A stretch of 64,000 nucleotides of DNA from Acinetobacter silvestris (lineage in GTDB: Bacteria > Pseudomonadota > Gammaproteobacteria > Pseudomonadales > Moraxellaceae): positions 62,001 to 126,000 of the forward strand of contig NZ_NEGB01000005.1 in the NCBI RefSeq assembly GCF_002135235.1, in the 5' to 3' direction. Numbering within the stretch: position 1 is the stretch's first letter; the number at the start of each line of letters is the position of its first letter. Position numbers and translations under genes: made by a program. Shown piece after piece: positions 8,888 through 18,570 of the stretch. Under the pieces are notes generated by a model that saw nothing but the letters and a program-made list of their open reading frames with translations, did no database searches and had not been told where the DNA came from.

Positions 8888-9217
8888 ATGAATATGGAAC
8901 AAAATTTAATGCTTGAACTTGATCAAGATGGTCATTTAGTTGATTACACAATCTGGAATGAAACTGTTGCTCAAACCTTAGCAAAAAGTTTAGCAATAGA
9001 GTTAACGCCATGGCATTTTGAAGTTTTACTGGCTGTCCGTCAGTTTTATGCTCAATTTGGGCATTCCCCTTCAACGCGACCTTTAATTAAATTTTTAATG
9101 AAAACAGTGAACCCTGAAATTAATAATACTATATTACAAGAAAGATTTAATACTGGTTTAGTTGCACGTCATTTAAGCCGTTTGGCTGGCGTACCCAAAC
9201 CAGCCAATTGTTTATAA
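8888..9217 (+). CDS. tusE: Sulfur relay protein TusE (DsrC family)
   Basis: A 109-residue DsrC/TusE protein that accepts sulfur from TusD and passes it to the MnmA-tRNA complex. The swinging C-terminal arm ends in PKPANCL with the active cysteine as the last residue but one (Cys108), exactly as the family requires. The body segment LTPWHFEVLLAVRQFYAQFG is typical. The start is ATG at 8888; a second ATG two codons later is equally possible. Last gene of the tus operon. Confidence 0.93.
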   Translation: MNMEQNLMLELDQDGHLVDYTIWNETVAQTLAKSLAIELTPWHFEVLLAVRQFYAQFGHSPSTRPLIKFLMKTVNPEINNTILQERFNTGLVARHLSRLAGVPKPANCL

Positions 9218-9247
9218 TCATTTTATATAATGATCTTTAATACAGAA

Positions 9248-9727
9248 TTAAGCCTGTTGTTGTCGTTCTAAATAGTGAAAATAGGCGGGCATTAATTGTG
9301 GTTTAACTTGCTTAGCGTGAACTTTTTCTCCGCATTCTGAGCAGCTTAATGTTGGTTTAAACGTATGACCACAACTATTATGTACATAGCTTACAGGCTG
9401 CCCAAGTCCTTCGTCCATCCATGTATCCGCCCATGTCGCCATAGAAAGTAAAATCGGATACAGCTCTAAACCTTTTTCAGTCAGTTTATATTCAAAGCGT
9501 TCTTGACGATCTATATAGGGTGTTTTTACCAAAATTTCATGTTCAACCAAGCGTTTTAATCGCTCAGAAAGTACATGCCGTGTCACACCTAAATTTTGTT
9601 GAAAATCATCAAAACGACGTATCCCAAGAAAAGCATTACGTAGAATAAGCATAGTCCATCTATCCCCCACGACAGATAAAGTACGGGCGATTGAACATGG
9701 TTGATGGCCTATTTCATCCCATTTCAT
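9248..9727 (-). CDS. HxlR-family transcriptional regulator
   Basis: A 159-residue winged-helix DNA-binding protein. The N terminus PCSIARTLSVVGDRWTMLIL is the HxlR opening, with the conserved cysteine that senses redox or electrophiles in some members. The recognition region follows (FDDFQQNLGVTRHVLSERLK). Unlike short family members, it carries a C-terminal extension with cysteines in the pattern C-x9-C-x2-C plus His (residues about 118-135), which may bind zinc. The target genes are unknown. It converges with tusE and stands alone, so a remote or self-regulated target is likely. Confidence 0.88.
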   Translation of the reverse strand: MKWDEIGHQPCSIARTLSVVGDRWTMLILRNAFLGIRRFDDFQQNLGVTRHVLSERLKRLVEHEILVKTPYIDRQERFEYKLTEKGLELYPILLSMATWADTWMDEGLGQPVSYVHNSCGHTFKPTLSCSECGEKVHAKQVKPQLMPAYFHYLERQQQA

Positions 9728-9895
9728 TAATGTTCCAAACCTAAAAACATGATGTGTTTAATGTACCGATATCGGAATATTTTTTAAAGGCTTATTTCTC
9801 AATCATCATAATAAAGCCAATAGGCTCTATACATCGACGAAAATTAAAATAGTTTGTAATGCGCAATAAACAAAAAACTTAATTAGAATATTAAA

Positions 9896-9919
9896 AAACC
9901 CGCCTTTAACAGCGGGTTT
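9896..9919 (-). terminator. Rho-independent terminator of the operon starting at 10846
   Basis: The stem AAACCCGC/GCGGGTTT has a run of T on the minus strand. It is the only structure in the 360-base gap 9728-10087, about 170 bases past the last gene of the small minus-strand operon. The rest of the gap shows no gene. Confidence 0.75.
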
Positions 9920-10087
9920 AAGATTTAATCAAGCAGAACTTGATAACTAAAACATTAAAATAGATCTGATCAGGGAAAATCAAATACCACTTTGTTTTAA
10001 CACGCTTATTATTCCTGTTTTTAGTAAAAATACTTTATCATTTCCTGCCATTTTCATGTCATTTCCTGACAACAGGTCTTTTCAAGT

Positions 10088-10480
10088 TTAATGTTCTACC
10101 TTAGATGCAGCACAGAATACTTGTTCTGTCATTCCCGAATCAGTAAAGCTTTGCTTTTGTCGCTCTAAAAAACTATTGGCTGCCATCAACATAATATTTG
10201 CACCGCCCAACTTAATATTGGCTTGAGACATATCTGCAATCTGTTGATAAACCTTTAAACGGGTACAAAAAGCGTGTTTTTGTGTCGCTGCATCTGACTT
10301 TGCACTAGGATCATCTAAAACTTTCTTCGTTTCATTAATCTGCACTGTATATTGTTGAAGGCGCTGATCATATTGAGTTTGACTCAATTTCTGAACGAGT
10401 TCAGCATAGCTAAGATTACTCATGACAATCATAAGTAATCCTAGACCAAATTTTGAAATTAATATTTTTTCAAATTCCAT
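10088..10480 (-). CDS. Exported hypothetical protein
   Basis: A 130-residue protein with an N-terminal signal peptide ending in NLSYA, so the mature form is periplasmic and about 105 residues. The mature part is helical, rich in Gln and Lys, with two cysteines (about residues 72 and 123) that could form one disulfide. No family is recognised. It begins 12 bases after the stop of the acidic-protein gene at 10493 and is probably co-transcribed with it. Confidence 0.65.
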   Translation of the reverse strand: MEFEKILISKFGLGLLMIVMSNLSYAELVQKLSQTQYDQRLQQYTVQINETKKVLDDPSAKSDAATQKHAFCTRLKVYQQIADMSQANIKLGGANIMLMAANSFLERQKQSFTDSGMTEQVFCAASKVEH

Positions 10481-10492
10481 TTTATTTAATCT

Positions 10493-10846
10493 TTAGCATG
10501 CATCTGCTTTCCACACATCTTCATATTCATCAGCATCAATCATAAAACGAAAACCTTCTTCAAGTGCTAAATATACAATCGCATCTGGAAAAATTGCTTC
10601 TAGTTCCTTTACGGTGACAATATCAAAAAAGTCAGATCCGTCTTCTAACTCTCCCCCATAAATAAACCAAGCCACATTATCTGCATCTGGTTTTTTACGT
10701 AACCCAACAATAGGCTCTTTATTTAATGTTTGTTTTGCAATAGCGACTAAATCATCTTCATTGACTTTAATATATTTAGAATCAAACTCTTCACAGAGGA
10801 GTTTTTGTTCTTCAATAAAATCTTGTAACATGAGTGATTCCAACAT
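10493..10846 (-). CDS. Acidic hypothetical protein
   Basis: A 117-residue, strongly acidic cytoplasmic protein without recognised motifs. Its central WFIYGGELEDGSDFFDIVTV segment, between helical ends, resembles the compact immunity/SUKH-like style of small acidic proteins, but this is only an impression. The start could be the ATG at 10846 or, better placed behind GGA, the ATG at 10831. It leads a two-gene operon with the exported protein gene at 10088. Confidence 0.6.
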   Translation of the reverse strand: MLESLMLQDFIEEQKLLCEEFDSKYIKVNEDDLVAIAKQTLNKEPIVGLRKKPDADNVAWFIYGGELEDGSDFFDIVTVKELEAIFPDAIVYLALEEGFRFMIDADEYEDVWKADAC

Positions 10847-11042
10847 CTTTAAAAGTTTAAGCCCTGATTCTAAGCCGATGACGTTATAGACACAATAAAA
10901 CAGATAAAAGAATCTTTTGAAAAATGTATATTCTGGTAATTTTGAATCGGTTTCATCTTCAATAGGATTGTTAATGTCTTAACTTGATGTATTATTATTT
11001 ATTCATAAGCATTCAATTTATTTTAAAACACTTTCCACCATA

Positions 11043-11552
11043 CAAATTGGTCGTAAAATCAGCCAATCATTAAAAGCTTATAAAATTTATACCTACTTAG
11101 GCTTAACTTTTGCCAATAATAAGCCTTTGTCGAATCAATTTTCTATACTCATCGCACACAACATCTGTGAACTAAATGGTCAATCCTGTATTCACTTCAA
11201 TCCCCCATCAATTCCATCCAAACGCATACTATCTTCACGAAGTTTTGCTTCTGCACTCATTAATAAAGAAATAACCAAACAAGCTGCCATTTTTCATATA
11301 CATCAAGCACATTGTCGGCTCATCAAACAACAATTTTGTGCCTGTATACAGGCTTATTTCTATAAAAAGACAACTCAGCCCCCCCCTATAAAATGGATTT
11401 CATATACTTTTGGAATAGCATGTAAAACCGATAATTTACTCTTATTTTACAAAATAGTATTAAAGCAAACATATGTTTTATTTAAAGAAAGTATAAAGTA
11501 TCTAAAAATCTCAATGAAGTTCTTAGCCCAACACCCTAAATTCATGATTTGA
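11043..11552 (+). pseudogene. umuC: umuC remnant (DNA polymerase V catalytic subunit, C-terminal part)
   Basis: The frame from 11043 to the stop at 11552 reads like the latter half of UmuC. It starts with QIGRKISQSLKAYKIYT (helix-hairpin-helix region). It continues with ELNGQSCIHFNPPSIPSKR, then the UmuC hallmark SSRSFASAL, and ends in the little-finger domain (GIACKTDNLLLFYK, then FKESIKYLK). The catalytic palm is absent upstream, and several family positions are changed. No umuD lies nearby. It is a 5'-deleted, decaying copy, not an active translesion polymerase. An ATG-like start inside it (11127) is not meaningful. Confidence 0.75.
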
Positions 11553-12001
11553 CACCCCATAGCACATATTCAACAGTGGGATCATCTCATACGAACATTA
11601 CATACAATGTAAGATCATTTTTTTCAGATGTATTCAAATCGGTTTTTTATTCTAGAAGTTCTGCGTAGCAAATGCTTAACAATATCGCTCACCTCGCTTA
11701 GCACCTGTTGGAAAGAAATTCCTACGATTAGCGATTCGCATAGTGCTGTTACACAAAACAAATGAACAGTTTTCGCCAATCTGGTTTACAATAAAATAAA
11801 TAAAACCACAATAAAAAATGTCATATTTTAACATTGCTAATTCGCTGCAAAGTTTACATTATATAGCGTATCAAGGGCACCGATTTTCTACTGCAAATAA
11901 AAACAAATTATAAAGATTGAGTAGAAAAACATGCCATAATATGCAAACTTTGCAGACATCTTGCAAAAAATTATTGCAACTTTCAAATTGGAGCAAGCTC
12001 A
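11553..12001. other. Intergenic region before aroQ
   Basis: About 450 bases with no gene. The last 100 bases must hold the aroQ-accBC promoter. A purine-rich GGAGCAAG precedes the aroQ ATG and serves as its ribosome site. No clear operator or hairpin was seen. Confidence 0.5.
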
Positions 12002-12457
12002 ATGAGTTCGACCATTTTGGTCATACATGGACCAAATTTAAATTTGCTAGGAAAGCGCGAGCCTGAGGTCTATGGTCACCTCACCCTAGACAATATTAAC
12101 CAACAACTCATTGCTCAAGCTCAGCAATCTCAAATTTCATTAGAAACTTTCCAAAGTAATTGGGAAGGTGCTGTGGTTGATCGTATTCACCAAGCACAAC
12201 AAGATGGTGTGAAATTCATCATTATTAATCCTGCAGCATTGACACATACCTCTGTTGCAGTTCGGGATGCTCTTTTGGGCGTTGCAATTCCGTTTATTGA
12301 AGTACATTTATCCAATGTACATGCGCGTGAAGCATTCCGACATCACTCATATTTATCAGATAAAGCTGTTGGCATCATCTGTGGTTTAGGCGCACAAGGC
12401 TATTCTTATGCACTGAACTTCGCCATCAGTAAACTTCAATCTAATCAGCAATCATAA
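12002..12457 (+). CDS. aroQ: Type II 3-dehydroquinate dehydratase
   Basis: A 151-residue enzyme for the third step of the shikimate pathway, dehydrating 3-dehydroquinate to 3-dehydroshikimate; it forms a dodecamer in the cytoplasm. The type II signature [16 protein letters not shown] carries the catalytic Arg and Tyr, [16 protein letters not shown] is the substrate loop, and [17 protein letters not shown] holds the catalytic His and an Arg that bind substrate. It sits 18 bases before accB, the common aroQ-accB-accC order in gamma-proteobacteria, and is the first gene of that transcript. Confidence 0.97.
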   Translation: MSSTILVIHGPNLNLLGKREPEVYGHLTLDNINQQLIAQAQQSQISLETFQSNWEGAVVDRIHQAQQDGVKFIIINPAALTHTSVAVRDALLGVAIPFIEVHLSNVHAREAFRHHSYLSDKAVGIICGLGAQGYSYALNFAISKLQSNQQS

Positions 12458-12475
12458 TATTAGGAATACGTATCC

Positions 12476-12892
12476 ATGGATATTCGCAAAATCAAAAAGC
12501 TCATCGATTTGATGATTGAGTCAGACCTTCAAGCGATTGAAGTTAAAGAAGGCGATCAATCAATTGCATTAACCCGTCGTAATCCTGTTATTGCTGGTGT
12601 TGCACAGATGGCTGCTCCAGTTGCAGATGCCCCTGTGGTAAAAGCAGCGTCACGTGGAGCTGTCGAGACTTCACCAATGGTAGGCGTATTCTATTCAGCA
12701 CCTAGCCCAGGTGAAGCGCCGTTTGTAAATGTGGGTCAAACAGTATCTGCTGGCGAAACACTCGGTATTATTGAAGCCATGAAAATCATGAACCCAATTG
12801 AAGCAACTCAAAGTGGTGTGGTTGAAGAAATTTTAGTTAAAAATGGTGATGTAATCCAATTCGGTCAACCATTATTCCGCTACCGCGCGTAA
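12476..12892 (+). CDS. accB: Biotin carboxyl carrier protein of acetyl-CoA carboxylase
   Basis: A 138-residue carrier that holds biotin on Lys103 within EAMKIMNPIEA and shuttles carboxyl groups from biotin carboxylase to the carboxyltransferase, the first committed step of fatty acid synthesis. The N-terminal helical part (MDIRKIKKLIDLMIESDLQA) interacts with AccC. The linker of Ala and Pro is short, making the protein somewhat shorter than the 156-residue E. coli form. The C-terminal biotinyl fold includes SPMVGVFYSAPSPGEAPF with the thumb region. It lies 15 bases before accC. Confidence 0.96.
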   Translation: MDIRKIKKLIDLMIESDLQAIEVKEGDQSIALTRRNPVIAGVAQMAAPVADAPVVKAASRGAVETSPMVGVFYSAPSPGEAPFVNVGQTVSAGETLGIIEAMKIMNPIEATQSGVVEEILVKNGDVIQFGQPLFRYRA

Positions 12893-12907
12893 TACTCGGG
12901 GATTGAT

Positions 12908-14257
12908 ATGTTGCAAAAAGTACTGATTGCAAACCGAGGTGAAATTGCGTTACGCATTACGCGTGCCTGCAAAACCCTCGGGATTAAAACCGTTGGGATT
13001 TATTCCGACGCAGACAAAGATTTAATGCACTTACGCTTTGTAGATGAAGCGGTATGTATTGGACCGGGCGCAAGTAGCGAAAGCTATTTAAATATCCCAG
13101 CGATTATTACTGCGGCTGAAATCACCGGTGCAGATGCGATTCATCCGGGTTATGGCTTTCTTTCTGAAAATGCTGAATTCGCTGAAATCGTAGAAAGCTC
13201 AGGATTCATTTTCATTGGTCCGCGCCCTGAACATATTCGCCAAATGGGGAATAAAGTTTCTGCAATTCTCGCAATGCGTAAAGCTGGTGTACCGACTGTA
13301 CCCGGCTCTGCACATGCAGTGACTACCAGCAATGCCCTAGCCGAAGCGAAAGAAATTGGCTTTCCATTGATTGTAAAAGCTGCTTCTGGCGGTGGTGGTC
13401 GTGGTATGCGCATTGTAGAGCGAGTAGATACACTACTTGAATCTGTACAAGCGGCACAGCGTGATGCAGAAATGTGGTTTGGTGATGATACGGTCTATAT
13501 GGAACGTTTTCTACAAAAGCCTCGCCATGTAGAAGTTCAAGTACTAGCTGATGGTAATGGTCATGCTGTACATTTATATGATCGCGACTGTTCACTGCAA
13601 CGCCGTCATCAAAAAGTACTTGAAGAAGCACCTGCACCGAACTTACCAGAACAAGCACGTGCTGATATTTTAGAAGCCTGTGTGAATGCTTGTAAAATGA
13701 TTCAATATCGTGGCGCAGGTACATTTGAGTTTTTATTTGAAGAAGATGAATTCTTCTTTATTGAAATGAATACACGTGTGCAAGTTGAACACCCTGTAAC
13801 TGAAATGGTCACTGGGATTGATATTATTGAACAACAGCTCCGTATTGCTGCTGGTTTAGGTTTAAACCTACAACAGGAAGATATTCATGTCCAAGGGCAT
13901 GCGATTGAATGTCGTATTAATGCAGAAGATCCCACCAATTTTTTACCTTCACCAGGTAAAATTGAAAGTTTCTATGCACCAGGCGGCGCAGGTATTCGTT
14001 TAGATTCGCATATCTATCAAGGTTATAGTATTCCACCTTACTATGACTCTATGATTGCCAAAGTTATTGCACACGGTCAAGATCGTCAAACTTCAATTGC
14101 GCGTATGAAACAAGCCTTAGATGAAATGATCTTAACAGGAATTAAAACCAATATCCCTCTGCATAAAGATTTGATTTTAGAAGATAAAAACTTTTGTGAA
14201 AAAGCAATGGATATCCATTATTTGGAAAACCATTTATTGAAACAAATTCAAGGTTAG
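12908..14257 (+). CDS. accC: Acetyl-CoA carboxylase biotin carboxylase subunit
   Basis: A 449-residue ATP-grasp enzyme that carboxylates biotin on AccB with bicarbonate and ATP. The N-terminal domain opens with [14 protein letters not shown]. The ATP-grasp glycine loop is [13 protein letters not shown], and the metal and catalytic residues lie in [18 protein letters not shown]. Length and all motifs are normal. It is the last gene of the aroQ-accB-accC operon, closed by a strong terminator. Confidence 0.98.
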   Translation: MLQKVLIANRGEIALRITRACKTLGIKTVGIYSDADKDLMHLRFVDEAVCIGPGASSESYLNIPAIITAAEITGADAIHPGYGFLSENAEFAEIVESSGFIFIGPRPEHIRQMGNKVSAILAMRKAGVPTVPGSAHAVTTSNALAEAKEIGFPLIVKAASGGGGRGMRIVERVDTLLESVQAAQRDAEMWFGDDTVYMERFLQKPRHVEVQVLADGNGHAVHLYDRDCSLQRRHQKVLEEAPAPNLPEQARADILEACVNACKMIQYRGAGTFEFLFEEDEFFFIEMNTRVQVEHPVTEMVTGIDIIEQQLRIAAGLGLNLQQEDIHVQGHAIECRINAEDPTNFLPSPGKIESFYAPGGAGIRLDSHIYQGYSIPPYYDSMIAKVIAHGQDRQTSIARMKQALDEMILTGIKTNIPLHKDLILEDKNFCEKAMDIHYLENHLLKQIQG

Positions 14258-14271
14258 GCAAACGATGTCTA

Positions 14272-14301
14272 AAAAAACCTCTTATCATTAAGAGGTTTTT
14301 T
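14272..14301 (+). terminator. Rho-independent terminator of aroQ-accBC
   Basis: A perfect 13-base stem (AAAAAACCTCTTA and complement) with a TCAT loop and T-run follows accC by 14 bases. It also faces the convergent gene ending at 14325 and probably serves both. Confidence 0.9.
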
Positions 14302-14324
14302 TATTTTTACACCGCGAGATTGGC

Positions 14325-14822
14325 TTAAGGTAAAACACGATGTAAAGTTGCGAAACACTTATCTTCTTTTTCTGAAGTACAAAAATTAATTGTATGATTG
14401 TTTTTCCAACGTACAAAATATTGTGAAACTTCACCAGCTTGATTTTCTTGCTGCCCCGAACAATCGACCTTATTGTTTTCATATTTAATTTGCATAATTA
14501 AAGCTGGCAATTTTTCCATAGTATTATCTGGAGATGGCTGATAATCGAACAGACCAACCGACCATTCTTCACCACTATTAACAACAACTTCGTTTGCACC
14601 TCTAAAATTATAGAGTTCTATGCATTTCTTGTTGTTTGGAATATTCATTCCCCATAAGCCCAATATTTCAGGTCGAGTGTCAATACGAATCGTATTCGCT
14701 GGTTGACTATTAGTATTCGGAGTCAAATTATGACTGGTGTTCACGGCAGTCGTCGTTTCTTCAGCCAAGACCGAACAAGATATCAAAATTAATAAAGGTA
14801 CAATAAGTGCTGTTTTATTCAT
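14325..14822 (-). CDS. Exported hypothetical protein, possible lipoprotein
   Basis: A 165-residue exported protein that I do not recognise. The N terminus (NKTALIVPLLILISCSVLA) can be read as a signal peptidase I site after SVLA or as a lipobox LISC with Cys16. The mature part has an early Thr/Asn-rich linker, then a compact domain starting LGLWGMNIPNNKKC with several cysteines and Trp. The LGLWGM opening followed by a Cys-bearing strand is seen in several small periplasmic proteins of Acinetobacter, but the function is unknown. Single gene, converging with accC. Confidence 0.65.
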   Translation of the reverse strand: MNKTALIVPLLILISCSVLAEETTTAVNTSHNLTPNTNSQPANTIRIDTRPEILGLWGMNIPNNKKCIELYNFRGANEVVVNSGEEWSVGLFDYQPSPDNTMEKLPALIMQIKYENNKVDCSGQQENQAGEVSQYFVRWKNNHTINFCTSEKEDKCFATLHRVLP

Positions 14823-15007
14823 ACTTCATCAGTATCAAGTTTTATTCATGATAAATTAGCACAGATTTATAATATTGCATGTAAAATTAACCATATATGA
14901 ACAATCAATATTGTTGCTTTTTTAGCAATGATTCTCACAACTTCTGAATTAAAAAATTAAGGTGTAACCTATTCAAATGATGTTGGCTATGGGAATTAAC
15001 ACTCGCA

Positions 15008-15283
15008 ATGATTAATTTAAACTGTCAAAATATTAATGATCATGCTATTGATGGTTTATTTTTGCAAGAAGTCAGCAATCACGTTAAAGTACAGATCAAA
15101 TCGAATGATGTATAGGTCTTTTAGCTGATGAAAATTTTCTATTTTATTAAAAAATTGAACATTAAAATAACACATTGAAATAGTACAACGAATTTGCAAT
15201 ATTGGGCTGATGTCACATTGTATCAAGCTAAAGAAAAAGGTCGAAATCAACTTTATTTAGAAACTCAATTACAAACCCTTTAA
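15008..15283 (+). pseudogene. Degenerate GGDEF (diguanylate cyclase) remnant
   Basis: Two pieces of a GGDEF domain survive. From 15008, one frame reads MINLNCQNINDHAIDGLFLQ and on through EVSNHVKVQIKSNDV to a stop at 15113. This matches the DLDxFKxINDxxGHxxGDxLL part that precedes the active loop. Before 15283 another frame reads ADVTLYQAKEKGRNQLYL, the classic end of GGDEF domains. The catalytic GGDEF loop and about 80 residues between are deleted or scrambled. No cyclic-di-GMP activity is possible. The source was probably a longer sensor-cyclase gene upstream, now lost. Confidence 0.75.
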
Positions 15284-15303
15284 AATAATATGCAAGGATT
15301 GCG

Positions 15304-16794
15304 ATGAAATTTTCAGAATATAGCCAATATGATGGCTTAGGCTTAGCAAAACTTATTCAAAACAAAGAGGCTCAAGCATCGGAATTACTTGAAGTTGCCA
15401 TACAAAGAACTCAACATATTAATCCGCAATTAAATGCTATTGTCATTAAAATGTATGAACAAGCTCGACAACGTGCCCATCATAACTTAACAGGTCCATT
15501 CGCTGGCGTACCCTTTTTACTCAAAGATCTACACCAAGAATATGCGGGAGTACCGACATCTTTTGGTTCAAATACGTTTAAACGCTTAAACTATATGCCT
15601 ACTCAAAATTCTGAAATGGTCAACCGTTGGGAAAATTCAGGGGTCATTATGTTTGGTTTAACCAATACTCCTGAATTTGGAATTAAAGGCATTACTGAAC
15701 CAGAAGCTTGGGGAAGTTGTCATAATCCGTGGAATTTAAAACATAATAGCGGTGGTTCTTCTGGTGGTTCAGCATCAGCTGTAGCGGCAGGAATCGTCCC
15801 AATCGCAGGTGCGAGTGACGGTGGAGGTTCTATTCGTATTCCTGCATCATACTGTGGCTTATTTGGTTTGAAACCAAGTCGAGGCCGCACTCCATGGGGC
15901 CCCAATAGCAGTGAGGCGATGCATGGTGCGGCAATGCAACATGTCTTAACCAAATCTGTGCGGGATAGTGCTGCAATGCTAGATGCAACTCAAGGCCCAG
16001 ATCACACTTCATTATTTAACATTCAAGCACCAACACAGAGCTACTTAGAACTTATTAAAAAATCCCCTAAACCGCTTAAAATTGCATTTAGTACTGAATC
16101 CCCAATTGGGACACAAGTGTCTCAAGATGCTATCCAAGCCATTCAACAGACTGCCAAACTTTTAGAGTCTTTAGGCCATCAGGTTGTTGAAGCCAAACCT
16201 CAAATTGATGGTATGGCACTGGCTACAGACTTTATTACCACATGGTTTAGTCAATGCGCCTATACGGTACAACAGTTCAAAAAATTATATGCTGTGACTG
16301 ATCATGACTTTGAATTAGATACTTTAGCCATTGCAGGCTTAGGTGCGAAAGCCACAGCTTTAGACTATATACATAATTTAAATAATTGGGGTGTTTATGT
16401 CACCAAAATGAATCGCTTTTTTGATGATTATGACTTATATCTCCTGCCATCCACCGCTTCTGTCGCGCCTAAAAATGGTGAAGTTAAAACACCTGCTTGG
16501 CAGATCCCCATTTTAAAAGGCTTATTAAAAGTTGATAAAGTCCATTTACTCGCGAAAGGTAAATTAGTTGAACAACTCATTAAAAATAATCTGCAGTGGG
16601 TTCCTTTTACACAACTGGCCAACATTACCGGCCTGCCAGCAATGTCTGTTCCACTCTACTGGAATAAAGATAATTTACCATTAGGCTCGCAGTTTATTGC
16701 ACCATTTGGAGGTGAAGATATCTTATTACAACTCGCTGCCCAATTAGAACAAGCTCAACCTTGGATGCCAAAATACCAAGAAATCCACATTTAA
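15304..16794 (+). CDS. Amidase (amidase signature family)
   Basis: A 496-residue amidase-signature hydrolase that splits carboxamides to acid and ammonia in the cytoplasm. The Ser-cisSer-Lys triad is visible: Lys74 in FLLKDLHQ, cis-Ser153 in the Gly/Ser-rich GGSSGGSASAVAAG stretch, and nucleophile Ser176 in SDGGGSIRIPA. Length fits stand-alone amidases such as 6-aminohexanoate-cyclic-dimer hydrolase relatives, not GatA, as no gatB or gatC is near. The substrate is unknown. The ribosome site AAGGA lies before the ATG at 15304. It converges on the MFS transporter gene across a shared terminator. Confidence 0.92.
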   Translation: MKFSEYSQYDGLGLAKLIQNKEAQASELLEVAIQRTQHINPQLNAIVIKMYEQARQRAHHNLTGPFAGVPFLLKDLHQEYAGVPTSFGSNTFKRLNYMPTQNSEMVNRWENSGVIMFGLTNTPEFGIKGITEPEAWGSCHNPWNLKHNSGGSSGGSASAVAAGIVPIAGASDGGGSIRIPASYCGLFGLKPSRGRTPWGPNSSEAMHGAAMQHVLTKSVRDSAAMLDATQGPDHTSLFNIQAPTQSYLELIKKSPKPLKIAFSTESPIGTQVSQDAIQAIQQTAKLLESLGHQVVEAKPQIDGMALATDFITTWFSQCAYTVQQFKKLYAVTDHDFELDTLAIAGLGAKATALDYIHNLNNWGVYVTKMNRFFDDYDLYLLPSTASVAPKNGEVKTPAWQIPILKGLLKVDKVHLLAKGKLVEQLIKNNLQWVPFTQLANITGLPAMSVPLYWNKDNLPLGSQFIAPFGGEDILLQLAAQLEQAQPWMPKYQEIHI

Positions 16795-16802
16795 TTTAGT
16801 CT

Positions 16803-16832
16803 AAATGCGACATTCATCGAGATGTCGCATTT
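16803..16832. terminator. Bidirectional terminator between amidase and MFS genes
   Basis: An 11-base perfect stem (AAATGCGACAT/ATGTCGCATTT) with flanking A and T residues lies centrally between two convergent genes. Confidence 0.85.
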
Positions 16833-16851
16833 TCAATATTATGATATAACT

Positions 16852-18015
16852 TTATGGAGATTTGTTTTCAATACGATTGGGCAACCAGTACACAAATAAT
16901 AAGCCAAACAGACTCGATAATCCCGCTAGAATAAAAACCATTTCACCCGAAATTATTTGCCAATAATGCCCCGCTAAAATACTCCCTGATGCAACTCCCA
17001 AGCCCCACATCGTACTATAAAGAGCCTGTCCACGACCTTGTTGACCAGCTGAAAAGTTTTGAAAAATTATACGCATGGCGATCATATGAAATAGACCAAA
17101 ACTAAATGCATGCAGGCTTTGTGCAAAAAATTGCAATATGAACGATTGAGGAAATAAACCTACCAATACAAAGCGCAACCCTGTGAGTAATAAGCAAAAA
17201 ATTACCAATCGTCGCCATGAAAAATGATTTAATAGCAATGTGGCATAAGCAAACATCACAATTTCCGCAATAACTCCCACAGACCATAAAAAACCAATTT
17301 CAGTCGTGCTATAACCTGCATTTTTTAGATAATTACTATAAAAACTATAAAATGGTGCTTGAGCAAATAGCATTACAAATTCAATTACAAAAAATGCAGC
17401 CACAACTGGTTGCTTTAATATGGGGAATAGCGGCTCTAATTTTTTTTGCGGTAAAGGTGCAGACTGTGGTTCTTTAACTGTAAACGACCAAATAAATGCA
17501 GTAAATGCAATACATAACAACATGATGGGTAGCATTGTTATGGGTACAATTTCTAATAAAGCACCTATACTAAAAACACCGAAAATAAATCCAATTGATC
17601 CCCACTTACGTACTTTTCCATATAATTTTGCCCTTTTCTCACCTAGCCAAAATAATGTCACGCCTTCAAATTGCGCTAAAATGGCATTCTGAAAAAAACT
17701 AAAGATCAACATCAATAAAGCGATTGATTGAAAATTATTAGGGATGATAAAAATCAAAAACCAAATTGTTGCTTCCATCCATGTTGCAATACGTACCAAT
17801 AACATACGCTTACCAGACTTATCTGCAACCCACCCCCAAATAAACGGCGCAAAAAAACGCGTTATTATCGCAATTGAAGATAAAACACCAATTTCTTGAA
17901 AACTAAAGCCCTGATCTTGAAGATATAAACTCCAATAAGGCATAAACGTTCCAACTATTGAATAGTAGAAGAAGTAGAAACCACCTAGTCTGTGTTGAAC
18001 TGGAATTGGTTGCAT
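16852..18015 (-). CDS. MFS transporter (MFS_1-like, HcaT/LacY-type)
   Basis: A 387-residue inner-membrane transporter with about 12 hydrophobic helices. The first helices carry YYSIVGTFMPYWSLYLQDQG, and FIWGWVADKSGKRMLLVRIA holds the loop 2-3 motif with a GxxADKxGKR pattern of the major facilitator superfamily. Overall it is most like the HcaT (3-phenylpropionate) branch. The substrate cannot be stated. A single gene; the 228 bases upstream hold its promoter and a pair of TTTAGATTTTGTAGACTA-like A/T inverted words but no other gene. Confidence 0.85.
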   Translation of the reverse strand: MQPIPVQHRLGGFYFFYYSIVGTFMPYWSLYLQDQGFSFQEIGVLSSIAIITRFFAPFIWGWVADKSGKRMLLVRIATWMEATIWFLIFIIPNNFQSIALLMLIFSFFQNAILAQFEGVTLFWLGEKRAKLYGKVRKWGSIGFIFGVFSIGALLEIVPITMLPIMLLCIAFTAFIWSFTVKEPQSAPLPQKKLEPLFPILKQPVVAAFFVIEFVMLFAQAPFYSFYSNYLKNAGYSTTEIGFLWSVGVIAEIVMFAYATLLLNHFSWRRLVIFCLLLTGLRFVLVGLFPQSFILQFFAQSLHAFSFGLFHMIAMRIIFQNFSAGQQGRGQALYSTMWGLGVASGSILAGHYWQIISGEMVFILAGLSSLFGLLFVYWLPNRIENKSP

Positions 18016-18243
18016 CGAGTTGCATATCCCTGTATTTTCAATAACTTAAAATATTAAATAGTTGCACTAGGTTGCATCAAGTTTGCTTCAATTGCATATC
18101 AACAGTCTACAAAATCTAAAAAAATATTTTTTAGATTTTGTAGACTAATCTATAAATACATCTAAATTTCACTATTTCGTGATATTTAATAGCTATATAT
18201 TTTGGCTATACGGAATAAGGTGTATAAAACTACTCCCAAAACA

Positions 18244-18462
18244 TTATTTCTCAAAAAACTTCCTACACCCTTCTAAAAAGTCATTACCAATATTCATTTC
18301 AGGGATATCCTTTTCATCATCACACTGATCAGCCGACTTTAAATTGTCCTGAGCATATAGATAGCCGGAGTATTGCTCGGTATCCTCTTTGTATCCACCC
18401 AATTCATCAGGCTTCATTGAATACTGAAAATACAGAAACGCTAAAAACTGCAAACACACCAT
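18244..18462 (-). CDS. Small hypothetical protein, possible N-terminal membrane anchor
   Basis: A 72-residue reading frame. The first 15 residues are hydrophobic and aromatic (LQFLAFLYFQYSM). The rest is acidic and hydrophilic with two cysteines. It could be a small membrane-anchored protein or the end of a longer decayed gene: no ribosome site is obvious before 18462. The family is unknown and context gives no help, since it lies in a gene-poor boundary region. Confidence 0.4.
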   Translation of the reverse strand: MVCLQFLAFLYFQYSMKPDELGGYKEDTEQYSGYLYAQDNLKSADQCDDEKDIPEMNIGNDFLEGCRKFFEK

Positions 18463-18570
18463 TTATGATTTTGAATTGTTTTGAGACCATGATTTTTATA
18501 CTTTGTAATTTCAGAAGAATGATAATTAAAAAATAATCAGGTCCTCTACCTAGATTCACATTGGTATTGG

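Noticed and set aside
13150..13724. Minus-strand frames within accC
   Set aside because: Shadow frames of a strongly conserved gene.
14288..14482. Minus-strand frame of 64 codons
   Set aside because: It is out of frame within the exported-protein gene and runs through the terminator.
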